Source: Desulfobacteraceae bacterium (GTDB taxonomy: Bacteria; Desulfobacterota; Desulfobacteria; Desulfobacterales; SURF-15). Taken from it: 34,379 nucleotides of DNA. A model generated the notes under the pieces. That model saw only the letters and a program-made list of their open reading frames with translations. It had not been told where the DNA came from and did no database searches. The translations under genes were made by a program, and so were the position numbers. How positions within the stretch are numbered: the first letter of the stretch is position 1; every line of letters starts with the position of its first letter. The stretch is from the NCBI GenBank assembly GCA_003599475.1, contig QZKK01000217.1:1-34379 (forward strand), in the 5' to 3' direction. Of the stretch, positions 23,209 to 31,462 are shown one piece after another.

Positions 23209-24348
23209 ATGAACCGAACCGTCATGAACGCGCTGCAGCAGGCGACCGAAGAAAACCTGGAGGATCTCGCAAAGGCCAAGACCGAGGGGCGGGCCGTGAT
23301 CGGTTTTTATTGCCTCTATTCTCCTACAGAAATCGCGGTGGCGGCCGACGCCATACCCCTGCCGCTTTGCGGCACACGCAACGACCCGATCTCTGCGGCC
23401 GAGGAAATCCTGCCGCGCAACCTCTGCCCCCTGATCAAGAGCAGCTTTGGCTTCGCGGCAACGGATACATGCCCTTTTTTTCGATGCTCCGATATCATCG
23501 TCGGAGACACCACCTGTGACGGCAAAAAGAAAATGTTCGAGCTTCTCTCCCGGTACAAAACCACACATGTGCTGCAATTGCCTCAGAGCCAGGACCCGGC
23601 AACATCCCTGCCGCTCTGGCATTCGGAACTGGAACGCTTCAAAAAGATCATCGAGGCACATACCGGTACGGAGATCACCGGCAAGCGGCTTCGGGCCGCC
23701 ATCCGGCTAATGAACCGCGAACGCGCAGCCCGCAGAGCCCTCATGGATGTGAACAAAGCTGAACCTGCACCGCTCATGGGCTCGCAACTGATTGAGATCA
23801 TGTTCAAAGTGGGGTTCCTTGCGAACAAGGAAAAAGGGATTTCCCTGATTGAATCGGTTGTGCTCGAGGCCCAGAAAGGAGCATTCCGGTCGGAAGACTC
23901 AGGGATCGCGAGACGCAGACGGATTTTGCTTTCCGGTGTGCCGGTCGGGCTGGGCAGCGACAAGGTGGTAAAAATCGTTGAGCAGAGCGGCGCCGACGTC
24001 GTGGCTTTTGAAAGCTGCTCAGGTTACAAGCAGGCGTTTTCGGTAAACGAGGATGAAGATCCCATGGAAGCGCTGGCAAAGCAGTACCTTGCCACACCTT
24101 GCTCGGTGATGAGCCCCAACCCCGGTCGCTATGGGCTCCTGAAAGAGATGGTTCGCGAATTTTCCGCAGACGGAGTCATCGATCTCACCTGGCAGGCCTG
24201 TCATACGTATAACATAGAGGCATACCGCACAAACGAATTTATACAGGAAACCTTCGGGTTTCCGACGTTGCATCTGGAAACCGACTATGCGGAAAGTGAC
24301 ACCGAGCAACTCCGGGTGCGCATCGAGGCCTATCTGGAGATGCTCTAG
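23209..24348 (+). CDS. Double-cubane-cluster reductase family protein, copy 2
   Basis: 379 residues, paralogous to the gene before the activase but shorter by about 40 N-terminal residues. Conserved blocks: GFYCLYSPTEIAVAADA, LPRNLCPLIKSSFGF, DTCPFFRCSDIIVGDTTCDGKKK, FESCSGYKQAF, TPCSVMSPNPGR and WQACHTYNIEA. It resembles the YjiM/double-cubane group most closely. The GCP tripeptide of copy 1 is GVP here, a difference that may reflect substrate pocket changes. AAGGA precedes the ATG. The two copies may form a heterodimer as HgdA/HgdB do, or two separate homodimers with different substrates; the sequence alone does not decide. Confidence 0.83.
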   Translation: MNRTVMNALQQATEENLEDLAKAKTEGRAVIGFYCLYSPTEIAVAADAIPLPLCGTRNDPISAAEEILPRNLCPLIKSSFGFAATDTCPFFRCSDIIVGDTTCDGKKKMFELLSRYKTTHVLQLPQSQDPATSLPLWHSELERFKKIIEAHTGTEITGKRLRAAIRLMNRERAARRALMDVNKAEPAPLMGSQLIEIMFKVGFLANKEKGISLIESVVLEAQKGAFRSEDSGIARRRRILLSGVPVGLGSDKVVKIVEQSGADVVAFESCSGYKQAFSVNEDEDPMEALAKQYLATPCSVMSPNPGRYGLLKEMVREFSADGVIDLTWQACHTYNIEAYRTNEFIQETFGFPTLHLETDYAESDTEQLRVRIEAYLEML

Positions 24349-24383
24349 ACCGAGAACCCACAACTGTAATTGAAGGAGAAAAG

Positions 24384-25382
24384 ATGAAAGCAGCCATTCG
24401 CTTCGTTCAGATCACCGCTCTAGGAATCCTGTTGAGCACCCCTTCTTTCGGCGCAGGTCCGAACCTGACGCCTTCAGGCAAAGGCATCACCATCTGGTTT
24501 GATACCGGCGGTCCGGCAGGGGGACCGTACAATACCATCGTCCAGAACGGTGCCGCGCAGGCTGCAGCCGATATGGGCTGTGATGTCAAATGTCTGTACT
24601 CCGATTGGAACCCGGAAAAGATGATCGAAAACTTCAAGACGGCTCTGGCCGCCCGGCCGGATGGTATCGTCGTCATGGGGCATCCCGGAGACGATGCCTA
24701 TGCTCCTTTCATAAAGGAAGCCGTCGATGCCGGTATCCTGGTGACTTGTGTGGATACGGATCTTCCCAAGACTCGGGAAAAGTATAAGTCAAAAGGATTC
24801 GGTTCCATCGGAACGGATCCGGAAGTGATGGGTGCCACCCTGGCAAAGGAGGCACTGATCCGATCCGGAGTCAAAAAAGGAGAACGGGCTTTCATCTGGG
24901 GGTTGAAACGTCTGGAAGAACGGGGACGCCGGGCCCGGGCCATGATTCGTACCCTTGAGAAAGCCGGATTGGTCGTGGATTACATCGAGATCAGCCCCGA
25001 GGTCGACAAGGACACGGCCATGGGCACCCCCATCATCACCGGTTATCTGGCCGGCCATCCGGACTGCAAAATGATGCTGATCGATCATGGAGCACTGACA
25101 TCCCAGATGGAAAATTTCCTGAAAGCGGCCGGGATCAAACCGGATGAGATCTTCGTGGGCGGTTTTTCACTGTCTCCGGCCACAGCAACGGCCATCGAAA
25201 ATGGATACGTCGACCTGGTTTCTGAAATGCAGCCCTATCTGCTGGGGTACCTATCGGTGGCGCAAATTGTTTTGACAAAAAAATATGGATTCACAGGGCT
25301 TACGATCGATACCGGCGGCGGACTCGTCAACAAGGACAATATCGGCCTGATCGCCCCGCTGGCCAAAAAAGGCATTCGGTAG
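24384..25382 (+). CDS. Periplasmic substrate-binding protein (RbsB/Peripla_BP_4 type)
   Basis: 332 residues. A signal peptide is clear (KAAIRFVQITALGILLS, cut near SFGA). The two-lobed binding fold of ribose/xylose-type binding proteins follows: ITIWFDTGGPAGGPYNTI, the NPEKMIENFKTALAARPDGIV block, GHPGDDAY and a C-terminal GGFSLSPATATAIENGYVD. It is first of a complete importer set with the ATPase 3 bases and the permease about 800 bases downstream. The family is usually annotated for sugars but also carries autoinducers and other small polar molecules. Its place directly after the double-cubane genes suggests that it may deliver their substrate. Confidence 0.9.
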   Translation: MKAAIRFVQITALGILLSTPSFGAGPNLTPSGKGITIWFDTGGPAGGPYNTIVQNGAAQAAADMGCDVKCLYSDWNPEKMIENFKTALAARPDGIVVMGHPGDDAYAPFIKEAVDAGILVTCVDTDLPKTREKYKSKGFGSIGTDPEVMGATLAKEALIRSGVKKGERAFIWGLKRLEERGRRARAMIRTLEKAGLVVDYIEISPEVDKDTAMGTPIITGYLAGHPDCKMMLIDHGALTSQMENFLKAAGIKPDEIFVGGFSLSPATATAIENGYVDLVSEMQPYLLGYLSVAQIVLTKKYGFTGLTIDTGGGLVNKDNIGLIAPLAKKGIR

Positions 25383-25385
25383 TCC

Positions 25386-26174
25386 ATGGAAAGCAGCCGT
25401 ATGAATGGCCTATCTCCCCTGCTGAGTTTGCGGGAAATCTCCAAATCGTTCAACGGAGTGACGGCGCTTAAATCGGTCAGTCTGGATCTTTTCCCCGGAG
25501 AGATCCTCGGTTTGGTGGGAGACAACGGCGCGGGAAAATCGACGCTGGTCAAAGTCGTGTCCGGCGTCCATGCGCCGGACACCGGCCACCTTACCGTCGG
25601 CGGCCAGCGGGTGGACTTTAAAAGCTACGATGCGCGCCGTGCCCGCCGATTGGGCATCGAAACCGTGTTTCAAGATCGTTCCCTGGGCGAGAAGCAACCC
25701 CTCTGGCGTAACATCTTCGTGGGGCGGCCGATCACAAACCGGCTGGGCTTTATCCGCGTCCGGGAGCAGAAAAGGGTCACCTTGGAGATACTCAATCGCC
25801 ATGTCGGTCTGCGAGGGGCGGGGATCAGCGCCGATGCACCCGTCCGCCATCTGTCCGGCGGCGAGCGCCAGGGCATGGTCATCGGGCGGGCCATGTATTT
25901 CGATGCCAGGATCATCATCCTGGACGAACCCACCACCGCCCTTTCGCTAAAAGAGGTGGAGACGGTGTTGTCGTTTTTCGATGCAATTGCGGGCAGGGAT
26001 AAAGCGTGCATTTATATTTCCCACAATTTGAGTCATGTATATCGCTTATCCCACCGCATTGTCCTGATGGACAGAGGGAAAGTAGCCGGTGAATATCACA
26101 AAAACGATTTGTCGCTCGATGAGCTCGGCGCCAACCTCATGCGGCTTCATTCAAGCGTTGATGGAGGACGATAA
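25386..26174 (+). CDS. ABC importer ATPase (single nucleotide-binding domain)
   Basis: 262 residues with Walker A GDNGAGKST, Q-loop at VFQDRSLGEKQ, signature LSGGERQG, Walker B RIIILDEPT and the H-loop in IYISHNLSHVY. All catalytic residues are intact. Ribose-type systems usually use an ATPase with two fused domains of about 500 residues; here a single domain would have to work as a homodimer, as in the FrcA/XylG-short class. ATG 25386 or 25401 are both possible. The stop overlaps the permease ATG by one base (TAATG). Confidence 0.93.
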   Translation: MESSRMNGLSPLLSLREISKSFNGVTALKSVSLDLFPGEILGLVGDNGAGKSTLVKVVSGVHAPDTGHLTVGGQRVDFKSYDARRARRLGIETVFQDRSLGEKQPLWRNIFVGRPITNRLGFIRVREQKRVTLEILNRHVGLRGAGISADAPVRHLSGGERQGMVIGRAMYFDARIIILDEPTTALSLKEVETVLSFFDAIAGRDKACIYISHNLSHVYRLSHRIVLMDRGKVAGEYHKNDLSLDELGANLMRLHSSVDGGR

Positions 26175-27136
26175 TGTCGCCTTTGGTCGTATTGCGGCGG
26201 TTCAGGCTCCAGGCGGGCATCTTCGGCGTCTTGATTTGCCTGTTGGGGGTATTTACTATCTTGAGTCCCGTGACATTTCTGTCCGCGCGCATCTACATCT
26301 CCTTTATGTCGACGATTCCGTTCGTCGCGATTTTGGCCCTGGGATTGACTTTCCTTGTGATTGCCGGAGAATTGGATCTGTCTTTCCCTTCGATTATGGC
26401 CGTCGCCGGCCTGACTTTCGCCGACATTTTTCTTGGCACCCATAACCCGTTTCTGGGCATGATCGCAGCCCTTTGTGTCGGCGGGCTTGCCGGATGGATC
26501 AATGGGCTTTTGGTGGTAAAGGTGGGCATACCGTCGATAATCGCCACAATCGGAACACAGTTTTTCTGGCGGGGATTATCGGCCCTGCTGGCTGCGGGAC
26601 TTGCCCGAAATATCGTTCAGGTGCGGGATACCGTCCTTCACCACGCCTTTGTGGGGCGTATCGGAGGTCTTGTCCCGGTCCAGAGCCTGTGGTGTCTTGG
26701 TATCGCCGGTGGACTGGCGCTGTTGTTGAATCGGCATATGTTCGGCGATCAAGTGCTGTTTATCGGTGACGACATCCGTACTGCGCGCCTGATGGGGATC
26801 AACACCGATAGGGTCCGGATGCTTCTTTTTGTTTTCATGGGTATATTGAGCGCCTTGGTCTCGGTAATGGTCTGCATGGAAATGGCAAACTGGTGGCCCA
26901 CGCAGGGGGAGGGCTACCTGCTGCTGGTTTTTGCCGCGATTTTCATCGGCGGCACCTCCGTCTTCGGGGGAGAGGGGACGGTCTTCGGAACACTCATCGG
27001 TGGCATTATCATCGGCATTATCGAAGCCGGGATCATCAGCGCGGGGCTTTCCGGGTTTTGGACGCGTCTGGTGCATGGGTTCATTATTGTGGCTTCGGTG
27101 TCGGTCTATGCCACGGTATTCAAAACAGGAAGATAG
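26174..27136 (+). CDS. ABC importer permease (RbsC/BPD_transp_2 type)
   Basis: 320 residues, largely hydrophobic, with eight to ten membrane segments (for example FGVLICLLGVFTILSPVTFL and PFVAILALGLTFLVIAG). The conserved GELDLSFPSIMAVAG box after the second or third helix and the cytoplasmic loop around DDIRTARLMGINTDRVR (ATPase contact) match the RbsC family; GGTSVFGGEGTVFGTLIGG is the usual late motif. Translation is coupled to the ATPase gene. One permease would act as a homodimer. It is the last gene of the reductase/importer run; an 85-base gap follows. Confidence 0.92.
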   Translation: MSPLVVLRRFRLQAGIFGVLICLLGVFTILSPVTFLSARIYISFMSTIPFVAILALGLTFLVIAGELDLSFPSIMAVAGLTFADIFLGTHNPFLGMIAALCVGGLAGWINGLLVVKVGIPSIIATIGTQFFWRGLSALLAAGLARNIVQVRDTVLHHAFVGRIGGLVPVQSLWCLGIAGGLALLLNRHMFGDQVLFIGDDIRTARLMGINTDRVRMLLFVFMGILSALVSVMVCMEMANWWPTQGEGYLLLVFAAIFIGGTSVFGGEGTVFGTLIGGIIIGIIEAGIISAGLSGFWTRLVHGFIIVASVSVYATVFKTGR

Positions 27137-27221
27137 ATATCGTTATATTGAGATGAAATCCTGTCGGTTTTAACGATTTGTTAATAAACAACAAAGTAGA
27201 TCAGCTACGGCTCAGTCTGCG

Positions 27222-27731
27222 ATGAAACATGTGCACATCAGCGCGAAGGTCGAGCGGCGTCTCAAAGATCTCGAAAAATCCGGAAAAGAGGGCTATGGGC
27301 TGGCACGAAGGACACACATCATTCTCGATAGTCTCGCAGCCGGAGAAATTCGGCACCCGGTGAACGCAGTAGGCAGTCAGACAAAGTATGGTGAGAAACG
27401 GATCAAGAAGTGCCGAAAATACGACCTCGGATGCGGCTACCGCCTGATTACGCTGCAGCGGGGCTTGAAGATTTTTATCCCCTTTTTAGGGACGCATGAC
27501 GAATGTGAGCGGTGGCTGGAAAAAAACAGCCGGCTGAAAGAGATCGCGGCCGGGAAGGGGAAAGTATTTCGGATCCCTGACGATTCACAGCCGCAGCAAA
27601 GCCCGGCAAACACCGATTCCGCGGATATCGAAGAGGATTCCGACGACGAGCCGACGTTGAAATTAAGCGATCGGCAGTTGCGGCGTGTATTTTGCGGACT
27701 GGTCGAAGCCGGCAGGAAGCGCGCTTCATGA
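27222..27731 (+). CDS. RelE/HigB-like protein with an acidic C-terminal tail
   Basis: 169 residues. The first 100 resemble RelE-superfamily toxins: a helical start (KVERRLKDLEKSGKEGYGLA), then strands with KYGEKRIKKCRKYDLGCGYRL and IFIPFLGTHDECERWLE, the last a usual terminal pattern of such proteins. The rest is a linker with acidic runs (DIEEDSDDE) and a short helix. No antitoxin gene is adjacent on either side, so it may be an orphan or a non-toxic relative. The assignment is by fold pattern only. It has weak ribosome-site evidence. Confidence 0.5.
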   Translation: MKHVHISAKVERRLKDLEKSGKEGYGLARRTHIILDSLAAGEIRHPVNAVGSQTKYGEKRIKKCRKYDLGCGYRLITLQRGLKIFIPFLGTHDECERWLEKNSRLKEIAAGKGKVFRIPDDSQPQQSPANTDSADIEEDSDDEPTLKLSDRQLRRVFCGLVEAGRKRAS

Positions 27732-27827
27732 GATTTTAAATTTCAGGAGAATGCTTCGGCGATTTGGAAAAGAATCGGGTATGCTTTGAAATTTGATCTT
27801 GGATTCGACAAAATGTTAAGCAACGAA

Positions 27828-28058
27828 ATGAAGTTCATTTTTGTATGTCCGACCCGAAACAGGGTGTTCGAGAGCGCGGATTTCAAAGTCCTCGAAAACG
27901 GGGGCGTAATAACCGATGCGGCCGGAAACAAAACCCTGGATGCCCGGGTGGCATTGACCGAACCGTGCCCTTTCTGCGGCAGCAGGCATGTATACCCTGC
28001 CGGTGAATTGGCTTGCCCGTTTGGCATATCCGGTTTCAAAGGGAGAGGAGTGACGACG
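27828..28058 (+). CDS. Small zinc-ribbon-like hypothetical protein, in frame with selD
   Basis: Starting at ATG 27828 (another ATG lies at 27813) the frame reads MKFIFVCPTRNRVFESADF, then a strand-rich middle, then CPFCGSRHVY and ELACPFG. Three Cys-containing boxes suggest one zinc ribbon. I know similar small proteins as stand-alone hypothetical genes in anaerobic Desulfobacterota, ending soon after CPFG. Here no stop codon follows: the frame runs without interruption into the selD ATG at 28059 and on to its selenocysteine UGA. It may be a separate protein that lost its stop, a fused N-terminal domain of SelD, or a frame open by chance. The ribosome site is weak. Confidence 0.5.
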
Positions 28059-29108
28059 ATGGGAGATAAAAAGAAAATACGCCTGACGGAGTGGGTCGCA
28101 GGTGCCGGCTGAGCCTCCAAGATGTCTCCAGGGGACCTGGACAAGGCACTGTGCGGAATGGCTTTCCCGACCGATAAAAACGTGATCGTCGGCTTGGACC
28201 GGGCGGACGACGCCGGTGTTTACAAAATTTCAGAGGAGGTGGCGCTGGTCCAGACGGTGGATTTCTTTACACCCATCGTGGACGATCCTTACTGGTTCGG
28301 GCAGATTGCCGCCGCCAACGCGCTGAGCGATATCTACGCCATGGGCGGAATCCCCAAGACCGCCATGAATCTCGTGGCCTTTCCGGTCAAGCAGATGGAT
28401 CTGTCGGTTCTGCGCCGGATCATACAGGGGGGGATCGACAAAATCGCCGAAGCGGAAGCGGTTCTTATCGGCGGTCACAGCGTGGAGGACAAGGAGCTCA
28501 AGTATGGTTTGTCCGTAACCGGGATCGTGCACCCGGCCCGGGTGCTCACCAAGAAAAACCTGCACCCGGCGGACCGGCTGGTTCTGACCAAACCGCTCGG
28601 CACAGGTATCGTAAATACCGCCATCAAGGCGGGGATGGCTTCCGAAGATCTCACGGGCAGGGTGACTCGGTTGATGGCGACGCTCAATCGGGACGCCGCC
28701 CGAATCATGTCGCGCTTTGATGTCCATGCCTGCACCGATGTCACGGGCTTCGGCCTGCTCGGGCATCTTGCCGAGATGGTATCCGGATCGCACATGAGCG
28801 TGCGGGTTTTTTCGGACCGGGTTCCGGTGATTGCGGAAGCTCTGGAATTTGCCGCCATGGGGCTCATCCCGGCCGGTGCCTATAAAAACAGGGAGTTCAG
28901 GGAATCGATGGTCGATTTTGAGAAAGCTGTAGAGCGCACCCGCAGGGATGCATTGTTCGATCCCCAGACCTCGGGGGGGTTGCTGATCGGCGTAAAGGGT
29001 GGTCAAGCCGCTGAGCTCGTTTCGGCCCTGAAGAAGGCGGGAATCTGCGATGCCGCAGAGATCGGGATTGTACTGAACGGTCCGGAAGAAAAAATATTTG
29101 TCGTATGA
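28059..29108 (+). CDS. selD: Selenide, water dikinase (selenophosphate synthetase), selenocysteine-containing
   Basis: 349 residues when the in-frame UGA at 28110-28112 is read as selenocysteine (residue 18). ATG 28059 follows AGGAG at 8 bases, and the product starts IRLTEWVAGAG-U-ASKMSPGD, which aligns with the E. coli start where the same position is catalytic Cys17 and the next Lys is essential. Downstream are VDFFTPIVDDPYWFGQIAAA, the ATP-binding ALSDIYAMGG and TDVTGFGLLGH, all normal for SelD. A stem-loop begins 11 bases after the UGA as in bacterial SECIS elements. It makes selenophosphate from selenide and ATP for selenocysteine tRNA. yedF follows 44 bases later. The rest of the Sec machinery is not in the window. 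Confidence 0.93.
28124..28142 (+). promoter_or_regulatory. SECIS-like hairpin for UGA recoding in selD
   Basis: GT-(CT)-CCAGG, loop GGA, CCTGG-AC: a 7-bp stem with a 2-base bulge, or a 6-bp perfect stem at 28127-28141. It starts 11 bases after the UGA, the spacing of the E. coli fdhF element, with a G-containing loop and a bulged pyrimidine in the same area. SelB would bind it. Function inferred from form and place. Confidence 0.65.
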
Positions 29109-29152
29109 GAGATTGAGAGAGTTGAGATAGCATTCGCAAAGGAGAAAATAAC

Positions 29153-29749
29153 ATGAAGGAAATCGATGCCCGCGGGCTGGCCTGCCCAGCCCCCGTGCTT
29201 CAGACCAAGGCCGCTTTGCAGGAGGAAAAACTCCGGGGCGTTAAAGTGGTGGTCGACAACGCGGCCTCGCAGCAGAACGTGCAGCGGTTCTTGGAATCGC
29301 AAGGGTTTCAGACGGCGCTTGAACGGGATGGGGCCGACTACCTGGTCGTAGGAACGTGCGGTTCAGGACCGATGGAGAAACCTCGATTATCTGCAGCGGG
29401 GGAAGGCGATGAAAAAAAGATCATGGTCGTATGCGCCACCGACCGGATGGGGTTCGGAGACGATGTACTGGGCTTGAAGCTGATGGTCAATTTTCTGCGC
29501 ACGCTCAAAGAGATGGGCGGCGAGCTGTGGCGCCTGGTATTTGTGAACAACGGGGTAAAACTGACCATCGACGGTTCGGAGGTGCTCGACGACCTCAAGG
29601 CATACGAAAGAGGAGGCTTAAAGATTATGGTCTGCGGGACCTGCCTGAATCATTTCGACCTTCTGGAGAGAAAGCAGGTGGGCGAGACCACCAACATGCT
29701 GGACATTGTCACCGCCATGCAACTGGCCGACAAGGTCATCAGTGTATGA
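29153..29749 (+). CDS. yedF: Selenium metabolism protein YedF (TusA-DsrE fusion)
   Basis: 198 residues. The N-terminal TusA-like domain has the persulfide site LACPAPVLQTK with Cys11. From about residue 85 a DsrE-like domain follows (KIMVVCATDRMGFGDDVLG, ELWRLVFVNNGVKL, VCGTCLNHFDLLERKQVGETTNM). This two-domain form is the selenium-associated YedF that co-occurs with selD across bacteria. A strong AAAGGAG precedes the ATG, and the gene lies directly after selD, so co-expression is likely. It probably handles sulfane sulfur or selenium donors for SelD; the exact reaction is not settled for the family. Confidence 0.92.
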   Translation: MKEIDARGLACPAPVLQTKAALQEEKLRGVKVVVDNAASQQNVQRFLESQGFQTALERDGADYLVVGTCGSGPMEKPRLSAAGEGDEKKIMVVCATDRMGFGDDVLGLKLMVNFLRTLKEMGGELWRLVFVNNGVKLTIDGSEVLDDLKAYERGGLKIMVCGTCLNHFDLLERKQVGETTNMLDIVTAMQLADKVISV

Positions 29750-29804
29750 CATCGTAAACATCTTCGAATCGATGATTATGCTCCTAAAACATAGAACGGG
29801 TTTA

Positions 29805-29882
29805 CCATTTTTCGGCTTTACCTGAGGAGGCGATTGGCGTGCCTTCCCGGGCTGGGAGGCACGGAATAAGGCCGAAAAATGG
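29805..29882. repeat. Two-tier inverted repeat between yedF and hdrCB
   Basis: An outer stem of 16 bp, CCATTTTTCGGCTTTA with TAAGGCCGAAAAATGG (one G-U pair), encloses an inner hairpin GTGCCTTCC with GGGAGGCAC. No T tract follows on either strand, so a simple terminator is unlikely. The remainder of the 359-base gap (29750-30108) holds further short complementary stretches (for example TTGGATT and GATCCCAA), but no gene or RNA that I can name. Confidence 0.7.
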
Positions 29883-30108
29883 GATCTGGGATTGATCCTT
29901 CGATAGTTTCCCCATTTTTCTCGCCGAGATTGGATTCTTTTTTTAGATCCCAATTCGCCGATTGTTTTCTCTTCCTTCTTCGGTGCCGGAGCAGGATCGG
30001 AAAGCATACCTCTGGATGAAAAGCTCTCGTTGACATTTTCGGCTCCGCTGCTGCGGAAGACCCGCGACGCTCTCGAGGGCACACGGGAAGGGAGTAAAGG
30101 AGTTGCCG

Positions 30109-31420
30109 ATGGATGATGCTGCAATAATTATCGGAAAAGGAAAAAAGAAGATCTTTTTTGAAAAAGTCAGGGGAATGCTTCCGGATGGCGGCAATTTAAA
30201 CCTCTGCCTGACCTGTGGAGCGTGCGCTTCCGGGTGTCCGGCCACGGGTCTGGAAGGAATGGACCCAAGGAAATTTCTGCGCATGGCCGCAATGGGTCTC
30301 GACGATGAAATCACGGAGCATCCGTGGGTGTGGATGTGCAGCATGTGCACGCGCTGCACCTACGCCTGTCCGATGGGGATCAATATCGCGGGGCTGGTTT
30401 TCGAAGCCCGAAAGCTGTGGCCCAGGGAAAAACGGCCGAAGGGAATCCTCGGATCCTGTGATATGGCCCTGCGGAACGCCAGTTGCAGCGCGATGGGCAC
30501 CCCGGAAGAAGATTTCCGGTTTGTCGTGGAGGATGTGCTGGCGGAGGTACGGGAAACGCAACCCGGATGGGAGAGCCTCCAGGCGCCCATCGATAAAAAA
30601 GGGGCGCATTTTTTCCTAAGCCAGAATTCCCGTGAACCGGTGACGGAGCCTGATGAAATGGTTCCGCTGTGGAAGATTCTTCACCTGGCCGGCGCAGACT
30701 GGACGTACAGCTGCACGGGATGGGGGGGGGGAAAACTACTGCATGTTCCTTGCAGACGACGAAAGCTGGAAAAAGATTACCACTATTACGCTGAAAGCCG
30801 CGGAGGATCTAGGTTGCAGGGTTTATCTGAATACGGAATGCGGTCATTCCACCTACTCGGTCTGGATGGGGCAGAAGCGGCATAAGATCGAAACCGATCT
30901 GGAAATCGCGCCCATGGTCCAATACTATGCAAAATGGATCCGTGAGGGGAAACTCAAAGTGAGCCCTCTTTGGAACAAAGACCTTAAAGTCAAGTTCACG
31001 GTCCAGGATCCCTGCAACCAAGTGCGGAAAGGCTTCGGGGATGCCCTTGCAGACGACCTGCGCTTTATCACGACTGCCTGCGTGGGCGAGGAAAACTTCA
31101 TCGATACCTACCCGAACAAATCCAACAATTACTGCTGCGGCGGCGGAGGCGGCTATCTTCAATCCGGATATAAAGACGCCCGCCTGGCCTACGGGCGGCT
31201 GAAGCATGAACAGATTGCAGCCACTGGCGCAAGCTATGTGATTACCCCCTGCCACAACTGCCATGCCCAGATCGAAGAGCTGGGACAGCACTACGCAGAC
31301 GGCACATACCGGGCCGTCCACCTTTGGACGATCATCGCGCTTTCACTTGGAGTTCTGGCGGAAAACGAGCGCGCATACCTGGGACCGGATCTGATCGATG
31401 TGAATCTTCCCGGAGCTTGA
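30109..31420 (+). CDS. HdrC-HdrB fusion protein, frame broken at a G10 tract
   Basis: If one G of the run at 30722-30731 is removed the gene reads through as 436 residues, the normal length for this fused family. The HdrC part has Cys33, 36, 39, 43 and Cys77, 80, 83, 87 for two [4Fe-4S] clusters. The HdrB part has CCG motifs around NTECGHS, DPCNQVRKGFG, NNYCCGGGGG and CHNCH. As given, the first frame ends at 30885 and the second runs from before the G tract to 31420; the join would read TGW-GG-ENYC, while homologues usually show two residues between W and ENYC. AAGGAG precedes ATG 30109. The HdrA-like gene follows directly. Probable role: electron transfer to a disulfide or related acceptor. 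Confidence 0.85.
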
Positions 31421-31462
31421 TGCATTCATTCTGTTTGGTCCCGATATATATGAGGGAAAACG

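Noticed and set aside
29830..29880. Possible tRNA-Sec or other RNA gene after yedF
   Set aside because: The stems do not form a cloverleaf, and no anticodon arm or CCA end was found.
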